Of a stretch of 63,447 nt of DNA, positions 63,151 to 63,447 are shown in pieces. The position numbers and the translations under genes are program-made. The notes under the pieces are model-generated. The model saw only the letters and a program-made list of their open reading frames with translations. It ran no database searches and had not been told where the DNA came from. The stretch comes from a virus. Numbering within the stretch: the stretch's first letter is position 1; each line of letters starts with the position of its first letter. The stretch lies in IMG/VR virus record IMGVR_UViG_3300048583_000179, positions 1-63,447 of that record. One strand, given 5' to 3'.

Positions 63151-63447
63151 TTAGCAGTTCACGGCGTAGAGGCCGTTGGCATCGACGTTGATTGTGACGT
63201 TACCACCGTTGGTCGGCGTAGAGGTGACGTCGAACTGCGCGATCAGCGGGGAGGTAGTAGTGACTGTGGTGTCGCGCCAGACCACCGCCTGAGTGATCGT
63301 AGCACCAGACGCCAGCGAGCTGAAGGTGGGATCAGCGGCGTCAACGAGCATGCGGTCGTTGGCATCGTCCACGGCCACCGTCTTGGAACCGAGCGTCTGG
63401 GCCGAGTAGCCACCGACAGCGAGCTCATTGGTAAGCTCGCTGTAGAA
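63151..63447 (-). CDS. Small virion-type protein, C-terminal part (gene spans the join)
   Basis: The same gene as at 1-247, continuing from base 128 to 63447 on the circle and ending at TAA 63151. The full product is 138 aa. The C-terminal part (AVVWRDTTVTTTSPLIAQFD, VTINVDANGLYAVNC) fits the widespread phage family. Confidence 0.8.
   Translation of the reverse strand, partial: FYSELTNELAVGGYSAQTLGSKTVAVDDANDRMLVDAADPTFSSLASGATITQAVVWRDTTVTTTSPLIAQFDVTSTPTNGGNVTINVDANGLYAVNC
63321..63447. repeat. Direct terminal repeat, right copy
   Basis: Exact copy of bases 1-127. Joining base 63447 to base 128 gives a 63,320-bp circle and restores one intact 138-aa reading frame across the junction. Confidence 0.97.

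Noticed and set aside
1-63447. Temperate lifestyle genes
   Set aside because: No integrase, recombinase, ParA/B or CI-like repressor found on either strand; small helical proteins are too general to call a repressor.

Overview
This window is a complete, circularly closed genome of a tailed double-stranded DNA phage (Caudoviricetes, siphovirus-like). The first 127 bases are repeated exactly as the last 127, so the unique length is 63,320 bp and one gene runs across the join. A 127-base overlap is what an assembler leaves on a circular contig, so it need not be a real terminal repeat. There is no integrase, excisionase or recognisable lysogeny repressor. No plasmid or host core genes are seen. 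The host cannot be named from the sequence: genes are moderately GC-rich, starts are ATG, GTG and a few TTG, and promoters read TTGCGC-N17-TAnnTT, so a bacterial host with a sigma70-type factor is likely.

Layout. (a) 1-5,640, minus strand: a small virion protein across the join, a pyrimidine-dimer DNA glycosylase-like protein, a lipoprotein, a secreted PA14-domain protein, an HNH nuclease, a CxxC-cluster protein and an arginase-fold-like protein. (b) 5,650-11,502, minus strand: about 22 very small, tightly overlapping genes (42-120 aa) and a tRNA-Gln, driven by repeated promoter/leader modules. (c) 11,570-12,051: noncoding control region holding one copy of a repeated palindromic element, a long hairpin and a strong rightward promoter for a VRR-NUC-like nuclease. 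(d) 12,625-16,800: short G-rich cassettes on both strands, each with its own promoter, leader and terminator. (e) 17,032-38,565: two leftward membrane/small proteins, then the rightward virion module in canonical order (terminase small-like, TerL, papain-fold-like, portal, scaffold, decoration, major capsid, connectors, tail terminator, tail tube, frameshifted tail chaperone, tape measure, tail hub, tail tip), then lysis (two holin-like proteins, NlpC/P60-CHAP-like endolysin, Rz-like spanin). (f) 38,566-40,524: second copy of the repeated element and a SNF2-type helicase. (g) 40,457-56,210, minus strand: family-A DNA polymerase, thymine hypermodification genes, two virion-like proteins, two UvrD-like helicases, an AEP-type primase and a putative ssDNA-binding protein. 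(h) 56,303-63,110 and across the join, minus strand: very large receptor-binding/fibre-type proteins with LamG-like domains and a shared degenerate repeat.

How it works together. The phage has its own primase, polymerase, ssDNA-binding protein and three helicases. It also carries a three-step set for replacing thymine: a thymidylate-synthase-fold dUMP hydroxymethylase candidate, a 5-hydroxymethyluracil DNA kinase and an alpha-glutamyl/putrescinyl-thymine pyrophosphorylase. Virion DNA is therefore probably hypermodified at T, which would protect it from host nucleases. Expression relies on at least 20 promoters of one class. Seven of these place a 6-bp hairpin of varying sequence exactly at the predicted transcript start, followed by a CTAAYAGGGGGT box before the start codon. 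That repeated 5'-hairpin leader is the least explained and most interesting structure in the window.
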